Assembly: GCA_003024985.2 (NCBI GenBank)
Contig: PXIH01S0011820.1
Length of the DNA: 13,561 bases
Reading direction: 5' to 3' (one strand)
From: Euperipatoides rowelli
Lineage: Eukaryota; Onychophora; Udeonychophora; Euonychophora; Peripatopsidae
In this document: positions 1-9,264 of the stretch, piece by piece
Position numbering within the stretch: position 1 is the stretch's first letter
Layout: each line of letters starts with the position of its first letter
Position numbers and translations under genes: made by a program
Notes under the pieces: generated by a model
Seen by the model: the letters and a program-made list of their open reading frames with translations, nothing else
What the model was told of the DNA's origin: nothing
Database searches by the model: none

Positions 1-408
1 TTTATGTCGGAAATGATCCGTTAGTGGATAGGAAATGAACTTTTTTAATGTCGTATAACCTCCAACATAGGATTGGTAAGGGTTAACCCACAGGTGGAAA
101 GCTCGCCTGTAGACACTTCCCGCAATGTGCACGATAAATGAATTGAGATTACGGTACGTTTTTTTCCACTTGTAACTTCCCAGCTTCACTGAACGAATAA
201 GTCAACTTGGACACTTGGATGTCATTCTACCTTCTCATTTTATACTTTATTTTCCTCGTTCAAAGCATTTACAAATACACTCAAAGGTGGGGTATTAAAA
301 CAGTCCAATTTTCTTATAAATACTGAAACAATATTTATGTCCACGATTTATATTTTGAACTTTTTTTTCTCTCTCAGTTTTTACAGAATTTGTTCAAAGT
401 AGTGTATA

Positions 409-430
409 CCAGAGCCTCGATTTGAGTTGT
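409..430 (+). repeat. One arm of a dispersed inverted repeat (partner 2039-2060)
   Basis: These 22 bp are the reverse complement of 2039-2060 with two mismatches (shared core ACAACTCAAAT on the minus reading). The arms are 1.6 kb apart in the same intron, so this is more likely two opposite-facing copies of a dispersed repeat than a functional hairpin. The similarity fades quickly outside the 22 bp. Confidence 0.5.
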
Positions 431-501
431 AGTTTGGTTCCTAAAATATGCAACTTGAATCTAAACGACTCAAAGTCGATTATTGAATTTCCATAGGGAT
501 A

Positions 502-644
502 CATCCTATATACTAATTGGAATAGCGTGTTCCAAAGCCAGTAACAGCGCCATCTAATGGGCTTATTCAAAACTTTTTTTCTCTCTTAGATCACTGTGAT
601 ATAAAATCAAAAAAGCAAAAAAAAAATGTTTAACGGGCTTAAAA
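502..644 (+). repeat. Dispersed repeat, degenerate copy of the 3' part of the 2395-2980 element
   Basis: Positions 502-573 align with 2781-2852. Both read (c)ATCCT(T)ATATA, then TTGGAATA, GTGTTCC and GTAACAGCGCCATCTAA. The 33 bases 541-573 match 2820-2852 with two differences. After an unrelated T-rich and A-rich patch, an A-run followed by ATGTTTAACGGGCTT (626-640) corresponds to the tail motif of the other copy. No target-site duplication is obvious, so this copy is probably old and rearranged. The family is not one I can name. Confidence 0.7.
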
Positions 645-1629
645 GATTGGCGCGGGAACTATTTTTAGAAACTTTAAGTGGTGTTTTCTCTTACATAAAA
701 AGGGCTTAAAGTGTTTTATCAATGCCTATTTCAACTTCATTGATTTATGTGTATTTTTGTATAACAATGCGTGTTTAATTAATCAATTTGTTATATTTCG
801 CTCCATAAATACATCAAATTTTGATTTTTGTGCCACTATGTATCAAATTATCAAACCTACTTATGACGTATTTATCCAGAAAAATCTTGTGCGGATTTCC
901 AGTGGTTGACTGGTTGTCGGACCAGAATAGAGCTGTTTCCTTCACAGACCAATCGGAATGTAGATCAGTGATTCAAAGCTTTATTTTTTTTTTTTTTTAT
1001 TTGCAGTCAATGGTTTTTATAAAGACAATTAGAAACAAACACCAGCAGGCTGAAAATAAACCTTTAACAGTTTTTATTTGCATTAAAAAATATAATCTCT
1101 AAGAATGTTTAAGAAATATTATTAAAAACTTTGGAAATAATAGTGAATTTGTTCTCCTTATCGCATAAAGTTAATAAGCTAATAGTATAAAAGCCTATTG
1201 GATGTTTTTTTTTCTTCTTAAAATTGACTTCAATCCCAAGAATTATCTCAAAATTTTATGGATTTTATATTGATGCTAAGAAAGTAACTTTTTTCTTTGT
1301 TCTTTTTTTTTTTCTTCAAAACTTTATATAACTTTTCTTGACTATTTTAGTATACAATAACATAATGTAGTCATGACTAGAGTCTAGATCCCAGATATGC
1401 ATTTTCCTCCAGCCCCAAAACCAGCAACATTTTATTCTTTGGCTTCGTCAATTTAACGTCAGCATTAGGGTTTTATTTTTGTAAACAATGTAGTAACTTG
1501 CAAATTTTTATATGTTTCAGTTAAATTTTCCAAATTGATTAATTAAACAATTATTTTTAGGTAAAACTAAAAACAAATCGATTAAAAAAAAAAATCATTG
1601 ATAATCCACTTTAAACAAAAAAATAAAAA

Positions 1630-1655
1630 TGGTTGATGCCCGTGGAATGTGCTTA
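1630..1655 (+). repeat. Single stray unit of the GATGCCCGT tail repeat
   Basis: TGGTTGATGCCCGTGGAATG followed by TGCTTA matches one unit of the tandem tail at 2854-2970, where the intact form has a GCCCGTGTAACGGGC stem. Here the second half of the stem is mutated. It follows an A-rich run, as the units at 2854-2970 do, which suggests another decayed copy of the same repeat family. Confidence 0.5.
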
Positions 1656-1695
1656 TTTGCTTGTTGAAATGTAAGAGATAGATTCCTGGACTACT

Positions 1696-1711
1696 TACAG
1701 TATATACTGTA
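1696..1711. repeat. Perfect 16-bp palindrome TACAGTATATACTGTA
   Basis: The 16 bases equal their own reverse complement, and two more TACTGTA words follow immediately (about 1721-1732). The TACAGTA/TACTGTA word recurs across the window; see the finding on this motif. A function cannot be assigned from sequence alone. Confidence 0.6.
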
Positions 1712-2038
1712 TATATTTTTTACTGTACTGTATAAAAGAAATAAACTTTTCTTTTCCAGTCATTTTTATGTCTAAAAAAAAAAATTAAATAAACATTCGA
1801 CTATGTTTGTTAATAATCTTCACAAAATAGTTGATTTTAATAAAGTTATTTTAAATTGTCACTTTGAATTTAATTTAAACTAATTTTAAATTTCTAAAAT
1901 AAATCAGAGTACTAGGATTTTTCTTTTCTTTTTTTTTATAAAATTTACTTATTCAGCTATTGCAAACCAATCAGTGATGAAAATAAATATGACTCAAAAT
2001 GGAAAAAAAAATAGTCTTTATCAATGACTCGAATTGAA

Positions 2039-2060
2039 ACAACTCAAATTGAGGCTTTGG
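2039..2060 (-). repeat. Second arm of the dispersed inverted repeat (partner 409-430)
   Basis: ACAACTCAAATTGAGGCTTT followed by GG is the reverse complement of 409-430 with two mismatches. It is listed to mark the opposite-orientation copy. No longer alignment could be followed by eye. Confidence 0.5.
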
Positions 2061-2369
2061 TTGAATTTAGACAAAATGTGTCTGCGATTCATAAAGTGAT
2101 CAGCAGATTTATAGACACAAATTTTATAATTTTCTTAATATTTCATTCCCTGGTCAAAAGATTGAAGAAATCATTTGGTTACGGTACCTCAGTTTAGTAA
2201 GAAATTTCACACATCTATGAAGGTATTGAATTTGCTAACATAACCGTCAACAATTTTTAATATATTTTTAAAAAATAAATTGGGCACACGAATCAAGAAA
2301 TTATTACTGTATTTGCACATCATTGGAGTAACGATATGCAATTTATTTTTAGTGTTTACATTTTTTTTA

Positions 2370-3005
2370 ATTAAAGCGTTTGGATTTACATTTCCTAAGA
2401 AGAAGAATCAAGGAAAGGATAGGGTAAATGGGGAAAAAAAGAAGAGGTAAAGGCACCATACCTAATAAGGGTCTTTGGGTTCGGTCTTTAGATATACAAC
2501 TCAGGCAATGGCCCAAATAGCTGCTCCTATTACCCTCTTGCTAACCTTATTCATCCAACTCTCTCGCTGATAAATATGGCGTTTTCTGGTGATTCCGAGG
2601 TCAGGTGGAATACCTCGGGTTGACCTTGGTTGAAACATGCTATCATCCTGTCTCATTTATGCTCATGTGGGGACATGCAGTCATGAACTTGATGCATGGG
2701 TTCACGTGGGTATATCAAGCATTGCGACCTCCGGACTGGGACAAACCGCATGAGCTATCTTTCCTTATGCAAATTATTATTATCCTTATATATTGGAATA
2801 TGATTGTGTTCCGAATCCGGTAACAGCGCCATCTAACGGGCTTATTTAAAACTAAAAAAAAATGTTTGATGCCCGTGTAACGGGTTTAAACAAACAAAAA
2901 AAAAAGGTTGGATGCCCATGTTACGGGATTAACAAAAAAAATGCTGGATGCTCGTGTAACGGGCTTAAATGCTAGTTATTATTAAAGCGTTTGGATTTAC
3001 ATTTC
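2370..3005 (+). mobile_element. 586-bp insertion flanked by a 25-bp direct repeat (probable non-autonomous retroelement)
   Basis: The same 25 bases (beginning ATTAAAGCG and ending TTTACATTTC) occur without mismatch at 2370-2394 and 2981-3005. This is the pattern of a target-site duplication around an insert at 2395-2980. The insert is visibly less AT-rich than its surroundings. It contains a 72-codon open frame (2605-2823) that I do not recognise, and ends in A-runs alternating with a GATGCCCGTGTAACGGGCTT motif. A long direct repeat plus a repeated 3' tail is typical of LINE or SINE type target-primed insertion. I found no convincing reverse transcriptase and no clear pol III A and B boxes, so the class is open. 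Its 3' part recurs at 502-644. A simple segmental duplication is less likely, because the copies flank unrelated DNA. The perfect flanks suggest a fairly recent insertion. Confidence 0.65.
2854..2970 (+). repeat. Three-unit degenerate tandem repeat with hairpin cores, 3' tail of the inserted element
   Basis: Three units start with GATG at 2868, 2911 and 2947 (spacing 43 and 36 bp). Each is preceded by a run of A and contains a short stem: GCCCGT-GTA-ACGGG(T), GCCCATGTTACGGG and GCTCGT-GTA-ACGGGC. The stem is best preserved in the first and third units. Stem-bearing tandem 3' tails are known for several LINE and SINE families, where they serve recognition by reverse transcriptase. That role is inference here. 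Confidence 0.7.
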
Positions 3006-3252
3006 TTTTGTATAACGACTGCTACTTTGCAATAAAAGTATATGCAGGCATAATTTATTATAACTTATAAATGTATTAAGAGAGATCTAATATTAGTCTA
3101 CTGCATAATGAATGACACTTTTCCATGGTTTATTACTTCACGTTTGAGACTATCCATTATTTTTGCCTTCCTAGATATTCTACTTTGTTTTGCCATTATA
3201 TGAATAAAAAAGTGAAAATTATTTATATTTTTTTTTTCCGTTTTCATTGCAG

Positions 3253-3417
3253 ACACAGTAATTGAGGAACACCCTGCTGCCGAGAAGCCAGAAGATTCTA
3301 TTAGTGCCATGTGCCAGCAACTGACCCAGGGCCTAAGTATGCTAAGTAGTACTGACGACCCTTTCACAAAGCAGCAACAGACAGCCCATATTCATCAACA
3401 GCATGCAACTAGTCTTA
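3253..3417 (+). CDS. numb: numb, penultimate coding exon
   Basis: This is an internal exon of Numb, the membrane-associated endocytic adaptor that antagonises Notch and acts as an asymmetric cell-fate determinant. It starts after TTTTCATTGCAG and ends at a GTAAGA donor (3418-3423). The frame uses the first two bases (AC) to finish a codon begun in the previous exon, then 54 full codons, then one base (A) that joins GT of the exon at 9938 to make Ser. The peptide includes EDSISAMCQQLTQGLSMLSS followed by TDDPFTKQQQ. The SIS-x-x-C-x-Q block followed by DPF matches the conserved Numb segment C-terminal to the PTB domain. The DPF at 3357-3365 is an AP-2 alpha-ear binding motif in known Numb proteins. 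The Gln/His-rich end (QQQTAHIHQQHAT) looks like flexible linker. The exon is 165 nt, a multiple of three, so skipping it would keep the frame. The PTB domain is not in this window. Confidence 0.9.
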
Positions 3418-3699
3418 GTAAGAAGAGAAACTTCTTTTTTTTTTGTTAACATTTATTTCATTTAGATGTGTGCCTGAGTGTGTCCCTTCCCCTATCTTTA
3501 TTCGTATAATATAATGCATGCATATTTTTACTATTATAATAATATGGGACATATCACATGCATCAGGCAGATATGATATTTTCAATCACTCTTACAATAG
3601 AAACTTCTTTGCATTTTGTGAAATTTTACTGTATACAATCAGTGCACAATAATAAAATGCCATTCTTCTGCTCCTAAGGCTAACTAAAACCATATCTCT

Positions 3700-3710
3700 C
3701 CCCCCCCCCC
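3700..3710 (+). repeat. Poly-C tract (11 C)
   Basis: Eleven consecutive C follow a CTCT stretch in otherwise AT-rich intron. Length polymorphism and assembly error are likely here. No function is implied. Confidence 0.9.
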
Positions 3711-4127
3711 TCCGGACGTCCTCTTTTTCAGTGAAAAAAAAAACATGCAGAGAGATGGGGGATTTTTGAAAATATTAGAATTGTCCGGGTTTTTCAATAA
3801 TTTGCTAAAAATTGTTAATTTTGAATAAACAAACACATTATTATTTATTATCCTAACTAAGACCAGTATACCATAATTCACCTATATTATGACTAAAAGC
3901 AGATGGCTAATAAAGCCGGTATAAAATAACTTTCTAGGTTTCTATTTTTAGCCACTAAAACAGATTTCCTGACATTTTTTTTAATCTTGCCGACAAATGT
4001 CGAGCACAAGCTAGAATTAGCTACATGAAATCATTTATAATTAACTAAAAATAAAAATTGATTTTTATATTTACAATATATCCAATGAGCTTCAGTATTT
4101 TATAAGCCTTTACTATTCAGATAGTTA

Positions 4128-4156
4128 ACAATTAAAAAAAAAATTTTTTTAATTGT
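4128..4156. repeat. AT hairpin, 13-bp perfect arms, 3-base loop
   Basis: ACAATT plus seven A (4128-4140) pairs with seven T plus AATTGT (4144-4156) around an AAA loop. The stem is nearly all A-T pairs, so this is a low-complexity palindrome and has no clear relation to any element. Confidence 0.6.
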
Positions 4157-4843
4157 AGTTGTTACTTCAACGAAAGTAATTAATATGGTGAAAAATTAAA
4201 TGCGATTGATTTCTGGTCATTTTTCTGATTCGCCTTTACCCATTGTAATTAATTTGAAAAATTTATTAGGAAATTAATAAAAATGCAAAGAAATATTTTA
4301 CATATATTTTTTTTATTTTCATGATCGTTAACATATAGATTATAAATGAAATCCTGAAATTTATTATGAATAGTTTTAAACAAGCCTGATGGGAATGATC
4401 CTGAATGACCAATACATTTATGTAGAATTTTGCTCTAAGAATGCTTAAATTCATCTCAAAAACAGATTTATTGGTCCCCCAATTCCCTACCCCATCTGGG
4501 CTCTTATACCTGGCTCCATGGCAGATAAGGAGAGTGAACACCCCCAAAATTAGTACCTAAAAACTTTTATTCTAATTTCACCTATACCCTCTTTTTCCTC
4601 GCCATATTCTTATTTCCTTGATCCTGCTGGGATTGGCACCTATAAACCCCTATGCTTTTAAAAAGTGTCTTTTTTTTTAATCTTTAACTAAAAGGCATAA
4701 ATGCATTAGCCAATTGAATCATACAGAAATTGCCATGCTTTCAACATAGTTGTTGTTTTGAGTGCCAATCAAGATGGATGTTTTATAACTTCCACGATTC
4801 TTTCTCTATGAAGCTGTTACTTATGGAAAAAAGGATTTTTTTT

Positions 4844-4863
4844 GGGGGGGTGGGGGGGGGGGG
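4844..4863 (+). repeat. Interrupted poly-G tract (G7-T-G12)
   Basis: Nineteen G with a single T interruption follow a run of T in AT-rich intron. Such a tract could form a G-quadruplex on the + strand, and therefore in the pre-mRNA. It may equally be a slippage-prone homopolymer whose length in the assembly is unreliable. Confidence 0.9.
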
Positions 4864-5642
4864 TATTTTTAAATGAAAGAGTTAAATTTCCTAGAGAGAA
4901 ACAAATCTGCTATAAGTTGACTTTTTTAATTTTAATACTATTTCTCGGACAAAAGTTTTGACCCTCGTTAAAAAGTTCTATGTGTAACGTTTTCACCCAA
5001 AATGGTGTGTCAAAACAACTTGTGTCAAATAAACGGCTGCAATTCATGAGTAGCATCTTCAAAAATCTGTGTCTCTAAATGTTAACCATATTATGTCATC
5101 GTTTCACTCTTTCGCTGATGGTGTTAGTGAACATGTCAAGAGTAAAATACTAGCAGTTTCTGTAATACAAATTTCACAGATTGGGACATCATTCTGCATT
5201 ATTTCTTACAATCTGTTAATACATTCATTCATCGCTTGACTGGTAACGCACACTTCTTTGTCTAGCACAGGTTTTTCTTTTTGATCCAGCTGTGGAAGTG
5301 TCCAACACAGACATGCCTGCTAAGGTGACCTGCCTGAAATAACTGAAACAATGACAGAATTGAAGCAACCCACAACAAGGTTTTTGACCATCGTACCAAG
5401 GCATCTATTACAACTTGCAGAGCTAATGATAAGAGAAACCTCCGTGAATATTTTTGGTTGGGCAGCATGTACTTTCTTTTGATTTTACCAGTTATGTTGG
5501 TAAAAACAAAAATTCTCTGGACCCTATTGTGTGACTTACAAACAGGTCATTTCAGCTAACACATTTGCAGTATAGCATATCCTTAAGAAGGTAAACATAT
5601 ACTGTACATGTAGACAAGTTTAATGAATAAATACCTAGGTTA

Positions 5643-5982
5643 GTGCTTGACGATGAAGCTGATGTAAACAAATCTGTAAATATTGAATATTTGCCACTTG
5701 CAAATGATAGCAATGAAGATGAATTTAAGGAGGCAATTACTCTGTCGCTTGGTCATAATAAGAAAACAAAATTTCAATGTAAAAATGTCATTGCTTCTAG
5801 TAATAATCAATTGTACATAATGCAAACAATGAAAATGATTGTGTAAACCTAGAATCTAATAGTGATAATTTGGCTGCTGACACTTTCCAAACCAACAAAG
5901 ATCAAAATGATCAGCTTCATAAGCTTCATCTCCAAAAGGCAATGTCAAGCTAGTGTCAAGTCTAATTACTTCCTCCGTAGCA
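5643..5982 (+). pseudogene. Broken coding-like fragment with a UIM-like motif
   Basis: Positions 5643-5846 form a 67-codon open frame of acidic, Asn-rich sequence, with no ATG at its start. Residues 25-38 (5715-5756), EDEFKEAITLSLGH, fit the ubiquitin-interacting motif (acidic cluster, hydrophobic, Ala, then Ser four residues later). The closing acidic residue is replaced by His. Near 5830 the protein-like character moves to another frame (NENDCVNLESNSDNLAAD, then QTNKDQNDQ), which indicates a frameshift, and that frame hits a stop before 5960. A good splice-donor-like CAAG|GTAAAG ends the segment at 5982. It may be a relic of a host gene copy, a decayed exon or the N-terminal part of a transposon. 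It is not in phase with a functional numb exon. The parent gene is not identified. Confidence 0.35.
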
Positions 5983-6337
5983 AGGTAAAGAAATAATGTA
6001 CCTCAAGTAAACAAATTTATAAGTAAATAGTGTTAGATGATGTTAGCGTTACTAGGGTATTAGTTATTTAAAATTATTTTTAGCTTATGGGACAAGTCTA
6101 AGCTAATTTATGGGAGTGATTGTTGTCTGTTAATATGTACACAATTAAGGATTTTAAGAGCTTGTAACTCAGTTTCTCTATGCCTAGTCGTGTGGAAGTA
6201 TAATTTAATGCAAAATAAAAATAATGAAAAAAAATGTAAATATTTATTTCAACGATAGATCCCTTAAATTATGTTGATTTTATAACAAAGTTAGTAGACA
6301 ACAAAAATATACTGTTAACAACATATAAACAAATCAG

Positions 6338-6670
6338 TCAATCTTTTTTTTTTAATATTGGAACTTGAGTTCCTATTGTGTTTTTACTTCTTGACTTCCC
6401 ATAGCCACTTGATAATTTGGAAAATATATATTTAGGAGTTGCCGATATGGAGGTGTTGCATTGGCAGTTAAGTTTCCATGGTCTGGGTCTTAACAGCATT
6501 TCATCTCTCCCTTTGTGCACAGGCAGCCTTCTTTTTTTGTTGTTATTGGACTGACGTTTTTGTCTGGGTGCTGCCTGTTCCTCTTTCTCATGTGCTTCCT
6601 GCGGAAATTTGACCATGTTACAAGCTTTTAAAAATGAGACCCTGCAACCGTTTGATCCTTCATAGATCAA
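6338..6670 (-). other. Unidentified minus-strand open frame (110 codons) in a GC-elevated patch
   Basis: Read on the minus strand from ATG at 6670, this frame is open for 110 codons and is Lys/Arg-rich (for example QSNNNKKRRLPVHKGRDEML). The patch 6440-6660 is clearly less AT-rich than its surroundings, which is unusual for this intron and suggests inserted or once-coding DNA. There is no recognised domain, and the C-terminal part runs into low-complexity Lys from a poly-T tract. It may be a transposon relic or chance. I do not claim a working gene. Confidence 0.2.
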
Positions 6671-6713
6671 TATTATTTAGATTAATTCATTATCACTATT
6701 TACAGTATTTATT

Positions 6714-6730
6714 TACAGTATTATACTGTA
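6714..6730. repeat. Palindrome TACAGTAT-T-ATACTGTA
   Basis: Two 8-bp arms pair perfectly around a single T, with another TACAGTA twelve bases upstream (6702-6708). This is one of the dense spots of the recurring TACAGTA/TACTGTA word. Confidence 0.6.
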
Positions 6731-7259
6731 TAATAAGGCTGTGTGGTCTTGTTACAAAATGAAAGCATAAGTGTAATTGTATTTAGTAACATAAGATTGT
6801 AAAGTTTTTTTTTAAATTTTAGACTTTCAATCAAAATTTCCTTATTTAGTTAATTTTCGATAGTAGACTAACGTAAAATTCAAATTAAATTTGAAAACAT
6901 CCGAGTTGATAAAAAAAAATAATGTAGTGTTTTCTAAAAGAAGTTTGTAGTATAGTCAAATCAATATTAAAATTTAAGTGTTTTTATTTTCAATCGTCTT
7001 GTGTTTGTTTCAAATTGTTTTTATAAAAACCGCCGACTGTTAAAAAAAAAAAAAAATCCAAACCATTAAGCGCTGGTGAACTGATCTACAATCTGATTGG
7101 CCTATAAGAATCACAAACAACACAACCAACGTTTATCTTATCGATATAATTTATTTTAAGACACTTAATTTTATAAAGGCTTTTTTTTTATATAATTTAC
7201 TAAAACAGAGATTGTGAGTTTTGGTTATTATATTAGGACATAGGAATCATCTGTAGATT

Positions 7260-7280
7260 GAATAAATAAATAAATAAAAA
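7260..7280 (+). repeat. (AAAT)n microsatellite
   Basis: About five tandem copies of a four-base AATA/AAAT unit are followed by an A-run. This is an ordinary simple repeat within the intron, just before the transposase relic. Confidence 0.85.
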
Positions 7281-7389
7281 AATATTGAAAAAAAACTAGT
7301 GTCTGCCTAAACACCATAGATATACAGTAGATTACACCTACAGTATCTACGCAAAAAAATTTACAGCTCCATTTAGCCGAACTGTAATT

Positions 7390-9264
7390 TAAGGTTTGAT
7401 TTTGATCGGAAAAATAAAAAGTTGTGTGCAAACATTTGCAAACAGTCATTAGTCACGCTGCAGCGGAAGACGTGTTTCAAATTAAGAAATTTCTTCACAA
7501 TTTTGAATTAACAACTAACAATTTGCTGATGTTAGGATCAGATGGACCCAATGTTAATAAAAAAGTTTTTAGATTATTAAAGAAATATTAGATGAAAGAG
7601 GCCAAAGTTTAGTGGATGTATGAACCTGTCCATTGCATATTATTCATAATGCATTTAAAAAAGGTTTAGAAGTATATGGGGATGTTGCAGCTGAACTAAT
7701 TAATATGTATTACTTTTTTTAAGAATTATTATCCCTCAAGATGGAAAGAGTTTGAAAGGCCTCAAGAAAAAAAAAAAGGTGTTGAACACTATGATTTTTT
7801 AAAACATGTATCAAGTAAATGGTTGGCTGTAGGTCCTGCGCCGAAATGAGCATGTATCAAGTAGACGGTTGACTGTAGGTCCTGCGGCCACATGAGTCTT
7901 AGAACAATGGCCTGCAATCAAAGAATATTTTTTTAAGAACACCCATGAAAAAAAACTTTATGGAAACACAGAACTGAGAAGTTTTGAAATATTTTCAAAC
8001 GATTAAACTTGTTGATGTAAAAACGGAGTTTTTCTTATTGATTGACATTGCTGAACAATATTCATCTTTCATTGATGTTTTCCAAACCCCAAATCCACTT
8101 ATTCATATATAAGATAGGGAATAACATTTAATATTGAAAAAAATTTCTGGGAGAATACGCAAACAAGGTGTTAATATCGAGAACAAAATTATACTAGGCT
8201 CCGAACCTCTTGCTCCAGCATCCAAGATAGATTGCAGAGAATGCACAAACATTTGTTTAAAAGAAGTTGAAGAGCAAGACAAGTTATCTATGCTTCATAA
8301 GATTCAAAGACATTTCATGGTGTCACAGAATTACTTATTAGTAAAAATTAATGAAAATAGTATCTAGTATTTTGTCATACTTTAGATGTCTTCATAGATA
8401 TCAAATTGCAAAGAAAACAATACTAAATAATATTTCAGAACTACTGTATCTAAGAAGTTGTCATTCTTAGGAGTAAGAGGTTTAGCCTTAAAACATGAAT
8501 GGAGACTTCTTCATACAAATGCAGTTAACAAAGGAAGGGAGAATAGATCACTTTTGGAGAAATATTTTATATCAAGATAATGATTTTAACAAACCAAAGT
8601 ATCCATCCCTAACCAAATTAGTGAAAGCATGTCTGTCATTGTCTAATGGTAATCCAGAAAGAAGATTTTTTTGTCTTGAAAAATTCTCGATATATTATCT
8701 ATGTCTGAACATGTATTGTATGATAAGCTTACTATCCGGGATGCCCTAACAAAACTTAAGCATGTGGGAGAAGTTTTCATTACCAAAGAATTGTTAAATA
8801 TGGCATACAGTTCTGCATGCAAATCTTATGAGATCTATTTAGAAGAACAGAAAAAACAAAGGGAAGAAGAAAGAAAACTTAAAAGAGCAAAAATTAAAAG
8901 ATAAAAGAGAGAAGAAAGAGCAAGATAAACAGATGAAAATGTGGCAAGATAAAAATGATGGTACATTTAAAAGGATCTGTTGAAAAATTTGAAGAAAAAT
9001 GTTAAAATTATATCACAGTAAAAGAAAGATGTTAAAAGAATCAGCTGATGTATTGTTTAATGATGTAAAAGAATAGCCTAAAACAAGTTCTTAAAAATAA
9101 GAACTTTTAAGAAATCAGAAATTTACCAAGGTATGATTGAGGAAGATACTTTGAAACTGAGAGAAAGAGAATATGAAGACAGTGAACAAAAACTGCACAA
9201 TATCATTAACAAAAGAAAATCATATATTACTGAGGCATTTACCAATACGTCAAAGAAGTTTTAA
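7390..9264 (+). pseudogene. Dead hAT-like transposase (DDE/RNase H fold), multiply frameshifted
   Basis: Pieces in all three + frames line up in order with a hAT-like transposase family common in animal genomes. The N-proximal piece reads SHAAAEDVFQIKKFLHNF, then LLMLGSDGPNVN (Asp codon at 7541, expected to be a catalytic Asp). It shifts frame at about 7582 to ILDERGQSLVDV, a stop where the family has Gly, then LHIIHNAFKKGLEVYGD. Further pieces are YPSRWKEFER, a KHVSSKWL block, LEQWPAIKEYF, and IDIAEQYSSFIDVFQTPNP. At 8134-8367 an open piece contains EVEEQDKLSMLHKIQRHF. At 8495-8749 LVKACLSLSNGNPERRFF is the C-terminal hAT dimerisation region. A charged coiled-coil tail (8790-9260) follows, and its stop is at 9262-9264. 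Several stops and indels mean it cannot encode protein. It lies in the same sense as numb. Terminal inverted repeats and an 8-bp target duplication were not found. The N-terminal zinc-finger end appears to be missing. Confidence 0.8.
7805..7896 (+). repeat. 46-bp tandem duplication inside the dead transposase
   Basis: Positions 7805-7850 and 7851-7896 are adjacent 46-bp copies, both running from CATGTATCAAGTA to ATGAG, with about seven differences. The unit encodes the HVSSKWLAVGPA block of the transposase. Forty-six is not a multiple of three, so the duplication itself breaks the frame. The differences show it is not recent. Confidence 0.9.

Larger units (their letters stand above)
1..3252 (+). 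other. numb: 3' part of an upstream numb intron
   Basis: This stretch precedes the numb exon and ends in a good acceptor: a T-rich tract at 3229-3246 followed by CAG at 3250-3252. I find no PTB-domain coding sequence here, so the preceding exon lies outside the window. Positions 1-408, 645-1629, 1656-2038, 2061-2369 and 3006-3252 hold AT-rich sequence with homopolymer runs and no feature I can name. An open frame at 821-1102 (93 codons, + strand) runs into poly-T, and its translation is unrecognised. The recognisable contents are dispersed repeats and one insertion, listed separately. The intron assignment is inferred from the exon phase and the acceptor. Confidence 0.75.

Noticed and set aside
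196-211. 16-bp inverted match to 12984-12999
   Set aside because: The expected number of such matches in AT-rich DNA of this length is not far below one. Only a short further similarity with an 8-bp difference was seen.
821-1102. 93-codon + strand open frame in the upstream intron
   Set aside because: The translation contains a long Phe run from poly-T and matches no family I know. No splice sites join it in phase to numb.
4266-4547. 93-codon minus-strand open frame
   Set aside because: It has no recognisable domain, is Ile/Lys-rich from AT composition in its second half, and has no supporting signals.
5262-5468. 68-codon minus-strand open frame in a GC-elevated patch
   Set aside because: I considered a LINE fragment because the patch is less AT-rich, but no reverse transcriptase motif is present on either strand.
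7139-7146. DRE octamer TATCGATA (also 9604-9611)
   Set aside because: Two copies in 13.5 kb of AT-rich DNA are near chance, and neither is near a plausible promoter.
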